A stretch of DNA of 38,929 nucleotides from Pseudorhodoplanes sp. (GTDB taxonomy: Bacteria > Pseudomonadota > Alphaproteobacteria > Rhizobiales > Xanthobacteraceae), in NCBI GenBank assembly GCA_022843165.1, contig JALHOD010000007.1:135787-174715 (forward strand), in the 5' to 3' direction. Each line of letters starts with the position of its first letter. Position 1 is the stretch's first letter. The position numbers and the translations under genes were made by a program. Under the pieces are notes generated by a model. It ran no database searches and had not been told where the DNA came from. It saw only the letters and a program-made list of their open reading frames with translations. This document shows positions 9,278 to 17,370 of the stretch, one piece after another.

Positions 9278-9343
9278 GTTTGGCAGGCGGCTCAAAAAAC
9301 TGGCCCGACCATAGAGAAAAGGTTCCAGCCCGAAAAGCGGAAG

Positions 9344-11410
9344 CTATTGCAGCCGCACAATTACGCTGTCGGCTGTGCCTTTCGCGTCCATGACCGTCAG
9401 CTGCACGAAACCCGGTCCGCCGGGATCGAAAAAGACCGTGCGCTCTGCGCCCCGTCCCGCCAGCGGGACGCCGTTGACCAGAACCGTCAGCGGCGCGACG
9501 CCGCCTGTGATCTTGAGCGCCACCGGCTCGCGCTTGCCGCCGGTTTCGCCGAGCTCGATACGCGCGCCGTTGGGAGGATAGAGAATGCGCAGAGCCGGCT
9601 CTGTGCTGTCGCCCACAAGCCGGTCCGGCCGGTAGCGTTGCAACGGCAGCGGCAATTTCCCATGGGCGGCAAAGATGGCGCCTTTCGGCGCCGCCGGCAG
9701 CGCGGCGATCATGTCGCCGCCGCGGGCGAAGGCATCAAAGAGCATCGGCGCGGCGGCCGAGCGTCCGGTCAGGCCCGGCACCGGCGCGTTGTCGGGGCGG
9801 CCAACCCAGACGCCAATGGTGCGAGCGCCGTCAAAACCCACAGCCCAGGCGTCGCGATAGCCGTAGGAGGTGCCTGTCTTGAAAGCGATGCGGTTGCGCG
9901 CGGCATTGTCCGGCGGCGGCGTGCCGATCAGCACATTGCCGACATACCAGGCCGCGGGGGGATCGAGCAGACGCCGCGGCGGCCGTGCCAGTGCCGCCGC
10001 CTCTGCCCGCTCTGCCAGCGGCAGGGTAGTGCCGAGCCGCGCCAGGCCGGAATAGAGCATGGTCAGATCGGTGAGCGTTATGCCAACGCCGCCGAGACCC
10101 ATGGCCAGACCCGGCACCTCGCCTTTCGGCAGCACCAGCGGCGCGCCGGCCTGCGCCAGCCGCGCCGTCAGGCGGCTGGCGCCCACTTTATCCAGCAGCG
10201 CGATCACCGGCACATTGAGCGACAATTGCAGCGCCTTGCGCACCGTCACCGTGCCCTGGAACGTGAGATCGAAATTTTCCGGCGCGTAATTGCCGTAGCG
10301 CAGCGGCCGGTCTTCGATCAGCGTCTCGGGATGAACCAGCCCGTCCTCGAAACCGAGACCATAGATGAACGGCTTGAGCGAAGAGCCCGGCGACCGCAAG
10401 GCCTGCGTCATGTCCACCTGTCCGGCCCGGCGTTCGTCGAAATAATCGGCCGAGGCCACGCGCGCACGGATTTCACCGGAGGCATGATCGACCGCAACAA
10501 TCGCAATCGAAATGTCCGGACCCATCGCTTGCGCACGCTCGCGCGCGAGCCGTTCGAGGTTTGTCTGCAGATGCAGATCGAGCGTCAGCCTGTGCACAGA
10601 CTGCGACGGCGCCGCCGCCATGGCCTGATCGGCGGCATGAGGCGCAAGATGCGGCATCGGCCGGCGCGCCTGCGGCACCGGCTCAAGCCGGGCCAGCGCG
10701 ATTTCATCGGCGGGAATGTCCGCGTCGCGTGCAATGCGCTCCAGCACACGATCGCGCGCCTGACGCGCCATGTCCGGCGCACGATCCGGCCGCCGCGCCT
10801 CCGGCGATTGCGGCAGTGCCACGAGCAACGCCGCTTCATGCAACGACAGCCGGCGGGGCTCCTTGCCGAAATAGGCGAAGGACGCCGCGCGAACGCCCTC
10901 AAGATTGCCGCCGTAGGGCGCAAGACCGAGATAGAGCGAGAGGATTTCGTCCTTCGACAGCGTCGCGTCGAGTTCGATGGCTCGCACCATCTGGCGCAGT
11001 TTGGCGAGCATGGATCGCTCCGTGCGCGGCTCCAGCAGACGCGCGACCTGCATCGTCAGCGTGGAGCCGCCGGACACGATTTTCCCGTGCGCCACGAAAA
11101 GATAGGTCGCACGCATCAGCGCCAGCGGATCAACCCCGCGATGCGAGAAAAAACGTCTGTCTTCATATGCGATCAGCATCCTGAGGAAGCGAGGATCGAC
11201 ATCCTCGACTGCGGCACGCATCCGCCAGCGGCCTTCCGGCGTGGCGTAGGGCCGCAGCAGCCGGCCCTCGCGATCCACGACCTGCGCGGAATAGGCCAGC
11301 CCCTCCCCGCGCGGCGCCGGACCGAGCGTCACGATCCACCACGCCAGCGCGAACACCGCGCCGGTCAGCGCCGTGCCCGCGACCGCAGCGATGAGGCGGA
11401 GTGCTGTCAT
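9344..11410 (-). CDS. pbpC: Penicillin-binding protein 1C (bifunctional)
   Basis: 688-residue class A penicillin-binding protein. One N-terminal membrane helix (about 5-28) is followed by a GT51 transglycosylase with EDRRFFSHRGVD (catalytic E83) and GGSTLTMQ (114-121). The transpeptidase has SSLK (S343, K346), SLN (397-399) and KTGTS (511-515). The last 85 residues match the PBP1C C-terminal (BiPBP_C) region. Known role: peptidoglycan glycan polymerisation and possible cross-linking, with weak transpeptidase activity in E. coli. The ATG overlaps the yfhM stop in an ATGA, so translation is probably coupled; the yfhM-pbpC pair is conserved in many proteobacteria. Confidence 0.95.
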   Translation of the reverse strand: MTALRLIAAVAGTALTGAVFALAWWIVTLGPAPRGEGLAYSAQVVDREGRLLRPYATPEGRWRMRAAVEDVDPRFLRMLIAYEDRRFFSHRGVDPLALMRATYLFVAHGKIVSGGSTLTMQVARLLEPRTERSMLAKLRQMVRAIELDATLSKDEILSLYLGLAPYGGNLEGVRAASFAYFGKEPRRLSLHEAALLVALPQSPEARRPDRAPDMARQARDRVLERIARDADIPADEIALARLEPVPQARRPMPHLAPHAADQAMAAAPSQSVHRLTLDLHLQTNLERLARERAQAMGPDISIAIVAVDHASGEIRARVASADYFDERRAGQVDMTQALRSPGSSLKPFIYGLGFEDGLVHPETLIEDRPLRYGNYAPENFDLTFQGTVTVRKALQLSLNVPVIALLDKVGASRLTARLAQAGAPLVLPKGEVPGLAMGLGGVGITLTDLTMLYSGLARLGTTLPLAERAEAAALARPPRRLLDPPAAWYVGNVLIGTPPPDNAARNRIAFKTGTSYGYRDAWAVGFDGARTIGVWVGRPDNAPVPGLTGRSAAAPMLFDAFARGGDMIAALPAAPKGAIFAAHGKLPLPLQRYRPDRLVGDSTEPALRILYPPNGARIELGETGGKREPVALKITGGVAPLTVLVNGVPLAGRGAERTVFFDPGGPGFVQLTVMDAKGTADSVIVRLQ

Positions 11411-14400
11411 CGCGCCGCCGTCACCTCCATGGCCCCGGTGCCGGTGCGGCCGAAGCGATCGGGCCGGTACATGTCCTCGACATAGGCCTGCGGCAGCACA
11501 TATGTGCCGGGCGAGACCGCGCGCACCACGTAAGCCACGGTGAAGACCGGCGCATCCTTGGCCTGCCGTTCGAACGCCGCGCTGAAACGGTCGTCGCGGA
11601 ATTCCGAATGCACCGGCTCCTTGGCATTCTCGATCCAGCCGAGCGTGCCGGTATCGCCCGAGGACACCAGCCGCGGATTGTCGATCTCGAAGCCGGCGGG
11701 CAGGAAATCGGCGACGATGATCCGGCCGAATTGCGGCTGCTGTTCGGTGATCTTCAGCACCACCGCGAACCGCTGGTTCTGCTTCACCTGCGCGATGTCG
11801 GCTTTCTCCCCGTCCAGCGTGAAATATTCGCGCTCGATGGTGAAGCCGCGCTCGGCCGCGGGCTCCGGTGTCAGCGGCGCGCCGCTGACCGAGATCACGG
11901 CCTGCGCCGTGTCCTCGCCGGTATTGGTCACGGTAAAGGCGGCATTCTGCAGCGCGGCCGCCGTCACATTGCGGAACAGCGGGCCCTGCCGCGTCTCGCC
12001 GTTCACGTTGAGGGCGATGCCGCCCTTGTCCCTGGCGAGGGCGCGCGCCGCCAGCACCAGCCAGGCATTCTCCTGGGTGGAGGTGAAGGCCGAAAGCCCG
12101 CGCGCCGCATCGATCCGCGACAGCGCCCCGGTCACGGTCTGGCGCGGCGCATTGCCTTCCGAGGCCAATGTCACAAGCGCCGCCGCATCCCGCAGGATCG
12201 AACCGAAATCGGTGCGTCCGAATTCGAGCTTGGGCTGCGGCGCAATGGCGTCGAGCGCGGCGGCATAGGCGCGTTCCGCGCGCGGCTTGTCGCCCAGCAG
12301 GCCGAGCGCCGCGGCAATCTGCGCCCTGGCGATCGGGGTCGCGAGGTCACCCAGCTTGGTGTCGGCGATGTAACGCAGGTCGCCGAGCGGCGCATTGCCG
12401 TTGCGCGCCAGCACATAGAGCGCATAGGCCAGATCCCGCCCGCCATCCTTGCCCGGTTCGGGTGCGGTGGCGACGGAATTGCGCAGGCGGTCGAGCGCCA
12501 GCCTGAAGGCGATGTCGGGCACCACGAAACCGCGCTCGCGCGCCCGCGTCAGGAAATCCGTGACATAGGCATCGAGCCAGGCATCGTCGCCGCCGACCGA
12601 CCACAGGCCGAAGGACCCGTTGGAGCCCTGGCGCGCCAAAAGCCGGTCGATGGCATCGCGGATGCGCTGATCGGCATCGACGTCGAGCGCAAGCTGCTGC
12701 GCCGAAGCCAGTTCGTTCACGTAGAGAAGCGGCAGCGCCCGGCTGGTGATCTGCTCGGAACAGCCGAACGGATAACGGTCGAGCGCCTTGAGCAAGGTCG
12801 CGGCATCGAGCGCGGTCGACGGCGCGACCGAAATCGCCACCTGCCCCGAGCCCGGCACCAGATCGGCGAACAGATCGCTCGACAGGGTGACGCTCTCGCC
12901 TTTCGCAATCGGCTTGACCGTGCGGCGGGTCGCCACCTGCGTCGCCGGCTTCACGCCGATCGGATAGCTGCGCTCGCTGGAAAATCCGTTCGGTCCGGTC
13001 ACGCGCAGATTGACGTTGCCTGCACCCGCGCTCGATCCCGTCATGGCCAGCGATAGACTGTCGCGTTGCCTGGCGCGCAGATAGACCGGACGCTGCCCGG
13101 TGCCTTCGACGGCGATCGCACCCTCGGCTTTCGCCGAGATAAGATAATCGCCGGCCGGTCCTTCGACGTTATCGATCTCGACATGCAGCGTGCCGCGGTC
13201 GCCGGTGAGCAGGAAACGCGGCAAGGTCGCGGTCACCACCACCGGATCACGGATGATGACGTCACCGGCCGCCGCGCCGAGCTTGTCGCGGCTCCAGGCG
13301 ACCGCCATCACGCGGGCGGTGCCCGCAAATGCCGGGATATCGAACACGACCTCCGCCGTGCCGTCGGCCTTCACGGTGACAAGGCCCGAATAGAGCGCCA
13401 GCGGCTTCTGCACCGGAGGCGAACCTTCCAGCGCCGGCCCCCCGGCATCACCGCCGGTGCGGATCTGTCCGCGCGTGCCCTGCATGCCGTCGATCAGCTG
13501 GCCGTAGAGGTCGCGCAATTCGGCGCTCAGGCGGCGCTGGCCGAAATAGTACTCATCGGGTTGCGGCGGCTTGTAGTTGGTCAGGTTGAGAATGCCGACA
13601 TCGACCGCGGCCACGACAATGCGCGCCTCCTCTCCGTCCGCGAGGCCATTGAGCCTGACGGGAATCCGCAGCGGCGCGTTCGGCCGCATCACATCCGGCA
13701 GCTTCATGTCGAGCGCGAGCGTGCGCGCCTTGCGGTCGATGGAGAACCACTGCACCCCGATGGCGCGGCCGGGCATGCGCTTTTGCTGCACGTCGAGCGG
13801 ACGCCGCAGCGTGGCGACGACATAGGCGCCGTTGCCCCAGTCGCGGCCGACATTCAGCTTCACCGTGTTCAGGCCGGGTTTCACGTCGGCGGTCTGGGTC
13901 GCGACCATGCGGTCGCCGACCACATGCAAGGTGACGCGGCCGGCGCTGCGCGCGGTCACCGCCACGTTCATGGCATCGCCCGCGCGATATTCCGGCTTGT
14001 CGAGTGCAAGCTCAAGCAGATCGGGCGTATCGGCGCTCGCTTCGGCATAGAAACCGGCATCGAAGGCGACCGAGGTGAGCGTGCCGGAATCCGGCGACGA
14101 CACGTCGAGACGATAGCGGCCCCAGCTCACCGGCAGCGAAATCCGGCCCGGCGTGCCGGCGGCGAGATCGATCTGTCCGTCGGCGATACGGCGGGTGGAC
14201 TTGATCGGCTCGTAATTCCAGCTGCCGCCCTGCCGGTACCATTGATAGCGCGACTCGATCTTCAGCAGTTCGTAACGCAGGCCGGAGCGCGCCACGGACT
14301 TGCCGTCCGGCTGCACCATGACGACGTCGAAGGCCGCCTGATCGTTCTCGCCCAGCGACCTGCCGGAAAACAGCGGCTTGACGCCGATCATGTTGGCGGC

Positions 14401-16617
14401 GGGCGTGACCGGCAGCGTGATCTTGCGCTCCACCGCACGTCCGCCCGACTCCGCCATGCGGATGGTGACGCGCGCTTCCAGCAGGCGCTGCACCGCAGGC
14501 ACCTTGTCGAGATTGACGGTGAACCTGGCCTTGCCCTGTTCGTCGGTCTGCGGAAGATCCTCCAGCGCCTGCTGCTCCGCCGAGAATTCGTCGTCGGCCA
14601 CGCCGAACTGATAGCCGGCGAAGCCCGCCAGCGATTTCGCCGGCGCCACCACCACTTCGCCCTCGAGATCGAGTTCGGCGGCCGGTGCGCCATAGAGATA
14701 GCGGCCCTCGAGCGCGATCTCGGCGGGGACATCGCGCGCGATCCTGCCGGCCGGCGCCTTCAACTCGAATTCCAGACGGTCGGGCACATAATCCTCGACC
14801 ATGAACGCGGTCTCGGCGATGGCGGGACGCTTGGGATCGGTGAAGGCGCGGATGCGCCAGGTGCCGGTCGAGGCCGAGGGCGTGATCGGCAGGCTGAGCG
14901 AGCGCCCGCCCACGCCCTGGTCCGGCAAGGTGGTGCGGCGATATTCGACGCCGTCCGGCCGCTCGACCACCAGCGTCAGCGGTACATTCGGCGCGGCGAT
15001 GCCGGCGGCATCGCGCAGCAGCGCGGTGATATAGACGGTCTCGCCGGAGCGGTAGACTCCGCGCTCGGTATAGACGAAGGCGTCGAGCCCGGCCGGGCTG
15101 CGGCGCCCCGCCACGCCGCGATCGGACAGATCAAAACCGGGCGTTTTCAGGCTGAGAAAGGCGTAATCGCCCTTGGCTTCCGAGGCGACCAGAAGCGCAG
15201 GCGAGGCTCCGCCCTCGCCGCGCGCCAGATTGGACTCGAACTGCACGTAACCATTCGCATCCGTACGTTTGCTCGCCAGCACCTCGTTGCCGCGCGACAG
15301 CAGGCGGACTTCGATCTGGGCTTTCGGCTCGGCGCTGGCCAGCGAATGGACGAAGGCATGAATGCCGTCATTGCCGGAGAAGGACGACAGCCCGAGATCG
15401 GAGACGATGAACCATTGCGTCGCGAACGAACCGTAATCGTCGTCGGTCGGGATCCCTTGCGGGGTCGCGGTCATCACATAGACGCCGGGCTGCAAGGCGC
15501 CCACCGCCTGATCGACCGGAAACGCCGTGGTGACATCGGCATTGAGCGTCTGCTCGACCGCGAGTTCGCCGGTCCAGACCCTGACGCCCTGCTGTTCGGA
15601 CAGGCGCTCCACCTCGTAGCGCGAGAGCGCGCGCTGGAAATCGCTGTCGAGCACGGTGTTGAGCAGATTGCGGTCGCCGATCCGGTAAATCTCGATGCCG
15701 ACGCCTTTGGTGTTGACGCTGACCACCGGAATGCCCTGCTGGCCGGTGCGCGGCAGCACATAGGCGCGGTTGGTGAAACGCACCAGCGGCTTGCGGTCGC
15801 GTACATAGACCGTGAGCTCGGCGGATTTGGCGAGCGTCTCCTTCACCACCGACGGCAGCCCGGCGCGCAGCGTCACGCCGTAGCGCTCGCCATGTTTCAG
15901 TCCCTCGACGCAAAGCTGCTTGTCGTCGACCGAGAGCGCCGGCCGCTCCTGACCCGCGACCGCCACGAACGGCGAGAAATCGGTGCGCCGGCCCGGCAGG
16001 CTTTCGGAAAACTGGAAACACGCGCGCGGCGATGCGGAATCGGCATCGACGGTGTAGTCGAGCAGCCGGAAGCCGTGATCGTCGCGCATTTTTTCGTATT
16101 GCGCGCGCAGGTCCGCCACCTCCCGCAGCTCGAGCGAATAGCGCAGCGCGTCGAGCGCCGGCCGCCAGATTTTGCGTTCGGCGAAATTGTTGCCGATGAT
16201 CACAAGCGCGTCGGCTTCCTCGTTGCGGTCCTTGCTGCGCCGGTAGGCGATATAGGCGGCGGTGCCGGTGCGCTCCAGCAGCATGCTGCGTTCGGCGGCA
16301 TTGGCGGGACGGATCTGCTGCACGGTGCGGGCGAGCCGCAGCCAGGCGGCGGCATCCTGCGGCGCCACCGCCGCCAGTTGTCCGAGCAATTGCAGGCCGC
16401 TGCGGAAATCATTGCGCTGGAAAGCGGCGTTGACCTCGGTGCGCAATTGCGCGGCCGACTTTCCGACCTGGCCGGCGTCGTTCCTGATCTGGGCTTCCAG
16501 CCGGATCGCGGCCTGGGCGAGATCGTCGCGCTCGAACGGTTTGTCCGCGGCGGCGGCAGGCAGACAGGCAAGGGCAACCAGCGCGGCGACAAGGCCGGCA
16601 CGGAGATGTGCGAACAT
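11407..16617 (-). CDS. yfhM: Bacterial alpha-2-macroglobulin
   Basis: This 1736-residue secreted protein starts with a signal sequence (MFAHLRAGLVAALVALACLP). The cysteine in ALAC could be lipidated, but the -3 residue is Ala, so the lipobox is weak. The rest shows successive macroglobulin-like beta domains. The thioester motif GCSEQ (Cys at residue 1286) lies in the helical thioester domain, and the C-terminal receptor-like domain ends in RTGTGAMEVTAAR. The intact CxEQ means it can form the internal thioester that traps attacking proteases. The frame extends 34 codons upstream, but GGAGGAGG before the ATG at 16617 and the signal peptide decide this start. It is coupled to pbpC; the known idea is that it guards the periplasm when the wall is breached. 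Confidence 0.95.
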   Translation of the reverse strand: MFAHLRAGLVAALVALACLPAAAADKPFERDDLAQAAIRLEAQIRNDAGQVGKSAAQLRTEVNAAFQRNDFRSGLQLLGQLAAVAPQDAAAWLRLARTVQQIRPANAAERSMLLERTGTAAYIAYRRSKDRNEEADALVIIGNNFAERKIWRPALDALRYSLELREVADLRAQYEKMRDDHGFRLLDYTVDADSASPRACFQFSESLPGRRTDFSPFVAVAGQERPALSVDDKQLCVEGLKHGERYGVTLRAGLPSVVKETLAKSAELTVYVRDRKPLVRFTNRAYVLPRTGQQGIPVVSVNTKGVGIEIYRIGDRNLLNTVLDSDFQRALSRYEVERLSEQQGVRVWTGELAVEQTLNADVTTAFPVDQAVGALQPGVYVMTATPQGIPTDDDYGSFATQWFIVSDLGLSSFSGNDGIHAFVHSLASAEPKAQIEVRLLSRGNEVLASKRTDANGYVQFESNLARGEGGASPALLVASEAKGDYAFLSLKTPGFDLSDRGVAGRRSPAGLDAFVYTERGVYRSGETVYITALLRDAAGIAAPNVPLTLVVERPDGVEYRRTTLPDQGVGGRSLSLPITPSASTGTWRIRAFTDPKRPAIAETAFMVEDYVPDRLEFELKAPAGRIARDVPAEIALEGRYLYGAPAAELDLEGEVVVAPAKSLAGFAGYQFGVADDEFSAEQQALEDLPQTDEQGKARFTVNLDKVPAVQRLLEARVTIRMAESGGRAVERKITLPVTPAANMIGVKPLFSGRSLGENDQAAFDVVMVQPDGKSVARSGLRYELLKIESRYQWYRQGGSWNYEPIKSTRRIADGQIDLAAGTPGRISLPVSWGRYRLDVSSPDSGTLTSVAFDAGFYAEASADTPDLLELALDKPEYRAGDAMNVAVTARSAGRVTLHVVGDRMVATQTADVKPGLNTVKLNVGRDWGNGAYVVATLRRPLDVQQKRMPGRAIGVQWFSIDRKARTLALDMKLPDVMRPNAPLRIPVRLNGLADGEEARIVVAAVDVGILNLTNYKPPQPDEYYFGQRRLSAELRDLYGQLIDGMQGTRGQIRTGGDAGGPALEGSPPVQKPLALYSGLVTVKADGTAEVVFDIPAFAGTARVMAVAWSRDKLGAAAGDVIIRDPVVVTATLPRFLLTGDRGTLHVEIDNVEGPAGDYLISAKAEGAIAVEGTGQRPVYLRARQRDSLSLAMTGSSAGAGNVNLRVTGPNGFSSERSYPIGVKPATQVATRRTVKPIAKGESVTLSSDLFADLVPGSGQVAISVAPSTALDAATLLKALDRYPFGCSEQITSRALPLLYVNELASAQQLALDVDADQRIRDAIDRLLARQGSNGSFGLWSVGGDDAWLDAYVTDFLTRARERGFVVPDIAFRLALDRLRNSVATAPEPGKDGGRDLAYALYVLARNGNAPLGDLRYIADTKLGDLATPIARAQIAAALGLLGDKPRAERAYAAALDAIAPQPKLEFGRTDFGSILRDAAALVTLASEGNAPRQTVTGALSRIDAARGLSAFTSTQENAWLVLAARALARDKGGIALNVNGETRQGPLFRNVTAAALQNAAFTVTNTGEDTAQAVISVSGAPLTPEPAAERGFTIEREYFTLDGEKADIAQVKQNQRFAVVLKITEQQPQFGRIIVADFLPAGFEIDNPRLVSSGDTGTLGWIENAKEPVHSEFRDDRFSAAFERQAKDAPVFTVAYVVRAVSPGTYVLPQAYVEDMYRPDRFGRTGTGAMEVTAAR

Positions 16618-16947
16618 GGGCAGAATCCTCCTCCCGGCGCCGGCAGACAGCTCGGAATCGCGGCCAGCGGGGTGCGAACAGGTCAGCGGCAAAACTTGTC
16701 GGGTTCGTGACGGAAACACTCAATTTCTGGATGTCGCGCAGGCAGCCCTTCAGGTTCGAACCGGGCAAGCAGAAAAATCCGCCGGACCAGCCGGACAGCG
16801 CAAGGACCGCCACTATGGCCCCGGTCAGATGAGTGGTTACATGAGGATCGGGATTGTATCCCCAGCAATTCGCGGGGGATTTTCAGGCGCTGCACGGCGC
16901 GCTGGCGCCCGCCCGGCTCTGCCGATATGTCTGTCCGCACCGGCAAC
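16618..16947. other. Intergenic region upstream of yfhM
   Basis: 330 bases between yfhM and the tRNA gene. It holds the strong ribosome site of yfhM (GGAGGAGG, about 16625-16632, minus strand) and must hold the yfhM promoter. Short open frames here have no homology I recognise. No terminator, repeat or RNA motif seen. Confidence 0.4.
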
Positions 16948-17024
16948 GGCCCCGTAGCTCAGTGGATTAGAGCAGCAGCCTTCTAAGCTGTTGGTCGGAG
17001 GTTCGAGTCCTCCCGGGGTCGCCA
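16948..17024 (+). tRNA. tRNA-Arg (anticodon TCT)
   Basis: A full cloverleaf can be drawn. Acceptor stem GGCCCCG pairs with CGGGGTC (one G-T pair); D arm is GCTC...GAGC. The anticodon stem is GCAGC/GCTGT with loop CTTCTAA, so the anticodon is TCT. The T arm is GGAGG TTCGAGT CCTCC, discriminator G, and CCA is encoded (17022-17024). It reads AGA/AGG arginine codons. Confidence 0.95.
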
Positions 17025-17025
17025 G

Positions 17026-17080
17026 GCCTTCCGCACGCTGACAAGCCTTCCGCGCACGACAAGCCCTCGGCGCACTGAGA
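17026..17080. repeat. Three imperfect 18-19 bp tandem repeats 3' of tRNA-Arg
   Basis: Copies begin at 17026, 17045 and 17063 and share the pattern GCCTTCCGC(G)CAC followed by GACAA or GAGA; copy 3 has diverged (GCCCTCGGCGCAC). They start two bases after the CCA end. Confidence 0.55.
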
Positions 17081-17255
17081 TGACGCAGCGTTTCCTGAAA
17101 CCTGGGCCGCGTCCGCCATTTCCAGCCCCCATGCAATCAACAATCTACAATTCTGTCAGCACTACCTTGCATTGCAGCCGGGCTGCGGTCGGGGACGCGA
17201 TTCTGGGGGCGGTTGGCCGGGGTAAACAATTGAAATAGCAGCATTTTATTGGGAA

Positions 17256-17270
17256 TTAATTTGTTGTTAA
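17256..17270 (+). promoter_or_regulatory. CtrA-box-like site upstream of tolC (lapE)
   Basis: TTAA-TTTGTTG-TTAA, an exact TTAA-N7-TTAA, the form bound by the alphaproteobacterial cell-cycle regulator CtrA. It lies 100 bases before the tolC ATG. A -10-like CATAAT (17287-17292) follows 16 bases after the second half site, the spacing usual where CtrA replaces the -35 contact and activates. Binding is inferred. Confidence 0.5.
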
Positions 17271-17370
17271 TGCGGTATTTTTGCAACATAATACCATTAA
17301 GAACCTGCTAGATTATGAGTCATTCTGGGGCTTTGATTATTTTGAATTTTTAGGATTCGGTGGGGGACTA

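Larger units (their letters stand above)
17025..17370. other. tRNA to tolC intergenic region
   Basis: 346 bases. The first part holds three imperfect ~18-base tandem copies (17026-17080). The second half (about 17220-17370) is strikingly AT-rich compared with the window and carries the TTAA-N7-TTAA site, a possible -10 (CATAAT, 17287-17292) and a purine-rich ribosome site GGTGGGGGA just before the tolC ATG. No gene is credible here; a frame opening from a TTG at 17281 runs into tolC but lacks signal-peptide features. Confidence 0.5.

Noticed and set aside
13066-16710. 1214-codon + strand open frame opposite yfhM
   Set aside because: Antisense shadow of a GC-rich gene with clear macroglobulin features on the other strand.
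16837-17136. Minus-strand open frame with a GLEPPTNSLEGCCSNPLSYG segment
   Set aside because: It runs antisense across the tRNA-Arg gene; this peptide is a known false protein made by translating tRNA genes.
17281-17370. TTG start giving tolC 30 more codons
   Set aside because: The ATG at 17371 has a good ribosome site and opens a proper signal peptide; the extension would bury it.
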